Assembly (NCBI RefSeq): GCF_037975245.1
Contig: NC_092562.1
Span: forward strand, 12,996,001-13,060,000
DNA: 64,000 nt
Reading direction: 5' to 3'
DNA from: Apostichopus japonicus
Taxonomy: Eukaryota; Echinodermata; Holothuroidea; Aspidochirotida; Stichopodidae
Position numbers and translations under genes: made by a program. The stretch's first letter is position 1; every line of letters starts with the position of its first letter. Shown piece by piece: positions 59,529 through 64,000 of the stretch. Below the pieces are notes generated by a model that saw nothing but the letters and a program-made list of their open reading frames with translations, searched no databases and was not told where the DNA came from.

Positions 59529-60645
59529 TCTCAATTGATTCTAATGTCAACCTTTAATATCCGTACTGGCGACAATTAATTGTCCGTTTTGTTTGTTGAT
59601 CCTCACCTGAGAATTGCCACCAAACCAAAGAAAAGAGAAATCTCACACCTCTCAATCTAAGCGATAGCAAACAATTATTATTGTGTAGCAAACCAACAGA
59701 AACGTATGATTCAAATGAAAGAAGCTATACGCTTCAATGAAAATGAAATTGTTGGTGTTATAGTTTAGTTCTATTGTCTCCTCTTGAAGTGAGTTGAAAT
59801 ATCACACTTTGCCTGTAGAAGTTGATATATTGCATTCTAAATTCTTCAAACCTATAAAAAAAATCAGACAACAAAAAGAGTACAACCCCCTCTCTTTATA
59901 AGACTGAGGTATTACTATTAAAGTGAAAGGAACGATAAACGGTATAGCCTTTGTAAACAGAATGTTAAAAATCCATTTTGATGATTTATAGTATCGATGT
60001 AAGTAGTACCGACTGCAGTGCTACATTTTAGTTGAAAGAAAATGCTTGATAAATCCCATGAGAATGTATATGTTCGAACGAAAAGATAAGAGAATGAGTG
60101 AGAAAACTTGTTGATTATATCCCAACCTTCAATTTACGATGACGTCTTTATCTTGTTGGGTTATATAGCTCAGAGGGTGTGGATGGGATATGTTAATGTA
60201 ATTCATACTCCCTGTACGTGTTAAAGAATGTTCAACATATCTTTTGTTTGCCGCTGTAATTCTGTTATCTAGAGACCTGTTACAGTTCCTTTATGTTTTA
60301 ACTGTTCATTCATACTTGTTAAATATTCTCGGATCTGATTGGCCCGTTGTCGTCAGCGGACCATGCATTATCCTTTGGATACTGCACGACAACCTCACCG
60401 GCGGATTAATATCAGTTGCACACACAAAAATGTTCTCGGCAAGCTTAATCCCGATCCCGGCAAGCAATTCAAAGCAAACGAATCCCGGAACTTCTGTGAA
60501 ACGGAACAGATCAAGTAAGGTATGACAATAAGCACCTCGATGTAAACACTCCTTGACCAAATGATTTCCAGAACTTTTCGAGCATTCTATAGCCTTTCAG
60601 CCTGAAGAATACTAACCGTTTTGATGTGAGAAACAACAAATAATG

Positions 60646-60785
60646 ATGGTTTTCATTCGTGCAATAGTGAAAATATTTCATTCGTTGAAAGATGTTCCAT
60701 TCAACCCGGCTTCGCCTCGTTGAATGGAACATTCCATCTTTCAACTCATGAAATATGTGCACTATTGCACTCATAACCATTCATT
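60646..60785. mobile_element. Foldback (hairpin) element, copy 2
   Basis: Reverse-oriented copy of 32816-32963. It has ATGGTTTTCATTCGTGCAAT at the left, TTGCACTCATAACCATTCA at the right, and a GGCTTCGCC loop. The arms pair over about 65 bp with few mismatches. Confidence 0.75.
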
Positions 60786-61819
60786 TTGTGTATACTATAC
60801 TTAGTACGTATCCGTAGTACACTATGACCGTCTTATTAATTCACTAAAGTTATCGCTGGACACAACGGTTCGTGTTGCTAGGCCCACAGGCTGGACGCGC
60901 GCAGTATGCCTCGCATCATATCGTTATGCTGCACAACGTACTGTTGTTGCGCATTGTGGAGCCTAATTGTTGGCATTCTTGTTACTTTATTTGCGCATTT
61001 ACATTGAACTGAGGCTTTTCACTAAAATAGAAGTAAAGAAAAACGGGGTGCCCTTTCCAGCCAATTGCTTCGATATGAATTTGTAACATTCGGAGATGAA
61101 AATTAATGTTTATTTAGTGCGTTGTTTACATGAACAGGGTTAATCAACGATCTCCCGTATCGTTTATCGCAGAATAATGCGCGAACCGGGGCATAACCCT
61201 ATATGGTTGGGTGCACGCGGCTGTAGACCGAGTGCATTGTTTGAGTTGTATCCTGTGCATTTTCCTGGCGATAGACGAACTGTATAACCTACCAATTGAT
61301 ATGATTTCTTGAAGTGCGTTTGAATGCACTTAATGACGGAAGCTAAATTGCGCATATACGACGCACGCGGATTCATTTGACTTGGCTATTTGTTTCGTGA
61401 AACTGCTCTGCTGTATTTCTTAGATGGCTACGAAACTTTTGTTGTTGTTTGTAGTACAGATAAGGAACCGTAAAAGTATGATAAAACAAGACATGATTGG
61501 GATTTAATGGCAGAGAACTGGTGTTTCTAACGAGATATAAGAATAATGTAGGCAAACATGGATGGAGAAGCATCAAATCATCGTCTCAATATTTTGTTTG
61601 CAGTTTACCCATGTAGGCCTATCTTATCAGTTATGTATAAAAAAAAATCATTATACGGTGAAATGTTTACAGTACGCTCCACTGTCGGTGAGATGTCAAA
61701 TATCTCGCGCCTTCGGCCCTGTAGGCCGAACATATTTATGGTATAAAACGTACGTCTGCAGGCACGTGCATGCACTGGCTAATCCATTTTGCGTTGAATA
61801 CAGATATAACGTCAGAGAA

Positions 61820-61878
61820 AGGGGGTGGGGTGGGGTGGGTTGGGGTTGGGGTTGGAGTGGGGGTGGGGGAGGGGGAGG
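61820..61878 (+). other. G-quadruplex-forming tract
   Basis: Ten or more runs of three or more G with one- to three-base spacers (GGGGGTGGGGTGGGGTGGG and on). It lies within the inferred intron. Confidence 0.5.
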
Positions 61879-63824
61879 CAATCATTTGACGTACGTATGC
61901 AGACTCGCTCGTTTACTGGATTAACGTCTTAGTGTGTATATATATAGATATAAGTGTGTACTATAGTATGTATGGGTGTGTATGGGTGTGTATTAGTGTG
62001 TACTAGCAGAGCCTGAGTCATCAATATATAGCGCCATCGGGGCGATATCAAAATCTTTGATAAAATCTCATGAATCTAGCGCCTTCGTCACAAGCATACG
62101 ATACCTTGGGTTTGGTTGATATTCGGTTTCGCGAAATGCTTGGGGACCTTCAGGGCTTCTGTCATATCGGTCAAAACAGAGTAATACATACGGCTCTGGG
62201 CCCTCATGCGCCGGCTTTATCTATATAGATCTTCAAAGATTTGTCTGTTTGTGCTTGGTAACATATCTCAATCACTATGTGCTAGTTGTGTTAATGTGTT
62301 GTGGGGTGGTGCTGCACTGGTTGCTTATGTGTTTCTTGTTTGTGTAGTTTGTTTGCGCTTCTTCTTTTACTTAAGTTTTTTTTTTCATTCTTCGAGTATT
62401 CTACTTGTTTAAGCCTTCACGGGGTTCAAGTAAGTTTACTTCCTTTTAATTGTCCGTATATACAGCACTTTTACGACTCTTTACACTGTAAATGTCATTA
62501 AAGGAAAACAATGGAAAGGATATTTTTTTAATTTATAGCATATATAACAATGCGTACACATGTTCGAATGTTAATTATCAGTTGCCTTTCGTAGCGTGTT
62601 CTCTCCCAAATGCATGTGATCTTTTTTCTCTCTCTCTTTTATTCAGGGGGGGGGGTGAGGGGGGAGGGTGATGGAGGAAAACTCATTATCATCCAAACAG
62701 CGAACAATGTTACACTGTTTACAGCACCTGTGAAAAACGGAAGCCAGTCCCAAATCAATACTATTCTTAGACTCTGCTGAGGATATACTCAGCGACGCGA
62801 ATCAGCCTCCCTACATAATCTATAAGAAAATGCTACGGCTTTTATATTTCCCTCCCCTTTCTATATATTATGTAGAGGCCAGCGCAATCACATGAACGAA
62901 TCGCTCATAGCGTGATGAATATAGTAAGGATCGACCTAGCGCGTTTGGCAAAGAAAAAATTGGCCGATACGCCTTTATCAAAGGCTAGCCTATACTATCC
63001 CCGGTCTGAGAATGAGAGCTGCATTCTTTGTGTTTTTACAGTCATTATCTAAGAGTGATGATCACAAACATGATGAGAAAGAAACAAATACACCTGTTTC
63101 TGTAAACGAATATCAAATCGCAAAACACGTTTGCACGTGACTGCTGACTTCAAACTCATTGGAGTTGATTTCGCGGTATATGGAGATGGTGTTATTTGAA
63201 CATAGGATGAGAGGCATATTGAAATGGAGAGAAAAGGCAGAGGTATGGGCTCAGTTGCCATCAATGATTTTGATAAAAGAAATATATGAAACAAAAGAGA
63301 AGGACAAACATCCCCAAGGTTCCACAATCATAATCAAGTATGACATCATCAATGTCCCTTTGTGCTTCATGTCTTTATCTTTTTCTTTGTTTATTACAAT
63401 ATAACAATTAAAAAAATAATAATAATAATACTTCAATGTCAACACTGTTGGCATTCTACTTTTAAAAACATGAACAAACGTACAAATCAATGAAGTATGT
63501 TAATTTTAAGTTTTAAGTTGGTCTGATTGACTGTTTATGGACTATATTTATTTGCATTTGATTTTAAACGGTTCACAAAGTCTTCAATGTGGTTTAAACA
63601 ATTCGTTTAAAGGTATAAATCTCCAAGTGGCAGCGAAGGATCCAGTATTTGGTAAAGGTTTAGCCCTGCGGTCGTTGCAGTATTATCCCCATGTGTGTAT
63701 AGGGGGGAGGGGGAGGGGGTGGTGGAGGGCGGCGGTCTAAGAGGATGCTAATCCTGAAAATAAAATGGTTAACGTTAGTTTAATATTTTTATAATTAAGA
63801 TTTCTTCTCTGACTATACTCGCAG

Positions 63825-64000
63825 GCCAATTTCACTTGCGAGATAATGGATTATTCGACGGCACAACTCAGCTCTATGCGGCGCCAACTGGGTTCGGCGC
63901 AAGTCGAATCACAATGTGTTACACCGGAGATGTTGTATACCTCTTCGAAGCCAACATAATCACGACTACCGTTAGCCTAAGCAGGTTAATCTCCGCAGAC
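63825..64000 (+). CDS. Second exon of the putative secreted protein gene, cut by the window edge
   Basis: The acceptor is CTCGCAG, ending 63824. Reading in phase 1 from the signal-peptide exon gives 58 open codons to the window end: GQFHLRDNGLFDGTTQLYAA, then a Gly/Ser turn, then ITMCYTGDVVYLFEANIITT and SLSRLISAD. The mix of beta-strand-like hydrophobic stretches and a single Cys suits an extracellular domain. The I/L-YLF spacing loosely recalls beta-propeller repeats of LDL-receptor-like proteins, but there is too little to assign a family. No stop or donor is seen before the edge. Confidence 0.6.

Larger units (their letters stand above)
57909..63824 (+). other. Large first intron of the putative secreted protein gene
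   Basis: A 5.9-kb GT-AG intron inferred from the phase match of its two flanking exons. It contains AT microsatellites (58058-58102, 59432-59528), a tRNA-like sequence on the - strand (59228-59299), a foldback element (60646-60785) and a G-rich tract (61820-61878). Apart from these I see no convincing exon. An open stretch around 60415-60515 fails the phase test. Confidence 0.45.

Noticed and set aside
60244-60525. 93-codon frame with a hydrophobic start, or an exon at 60415-60515
   Set aside because: Neither acceptor choice gives a phase that joins the signal-peptide exon to the 63825 exon without a stop or shift; no family match.

Overview
This window is animal nuclear DNA, AT-rich and intron-rich. 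It carries many microsatellites, minisatellites, short non-autonomous DNA transposons, LINE remnants and a tRNA-derived SINE. The only gene I can assemble in full is a TESK-type (testis-specific protein kinase, LIMK/TESK group) kinase, which points to a metazoan. Gene style, repeat load and base composition would suit an invertebrate deuterostome such as an echinoderm, but this is inference and the species is not determined. No operon, CRISPR array, bacterial gene or viral gene was recognised.

Layout. 1-4313: upstream flank of the kinase gene, with a palindromic TTAA-flanked element (778-1347) and a 1.8-kb minisatellite dense in GTAC (about 1900-3760). 4314-30585: the TESK gene, ten coding exons on the + strand, every junction in frame, 506 predicted residues. 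Introns 1-4 each hold their own unrelated minisatellite. The introns also carry two hAT-type elements with perfect 8-bp target duplications (5139-5516, 9822-11018), a partial second copy of the larger one (29867-30131), a SINE (11513-11817) and a LINE 3' end (26925-27345). 30586-37000: 3' flank, AT-rich, with a foldback element (32816-32963). 37001-42310: nested repeats, namely an inverted-repeat element, a 590-bp repeat in three copies interrupted by a broken reverse transcriptase, and two tandem families sharing the motif AAGATGGCG. 42311-57856: mostly intergenic or intronic DNA with simple repeats, a third hAT-type element with an 8-bp duplication (49163-49644), a second SINE copy (54138-54337), a 405-bp GAT array and a 236-bp TTCG array. 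57857-64000: start of a second + strand gene for a secreted or membrane protein. A signal-peptide exon (57857-57908) joins in phase, across a 5.9-kb intron, to an exon that runs off the window (63825-64000). The intron holds a tRNA-like sequence and a second copy of the foldback element.

The kinase is predicted to act in the cytoplasm on cofilin-type substrates and so on actin dynamics, as known for the family. The second gene is unidentified and nothing connects the two functionally.
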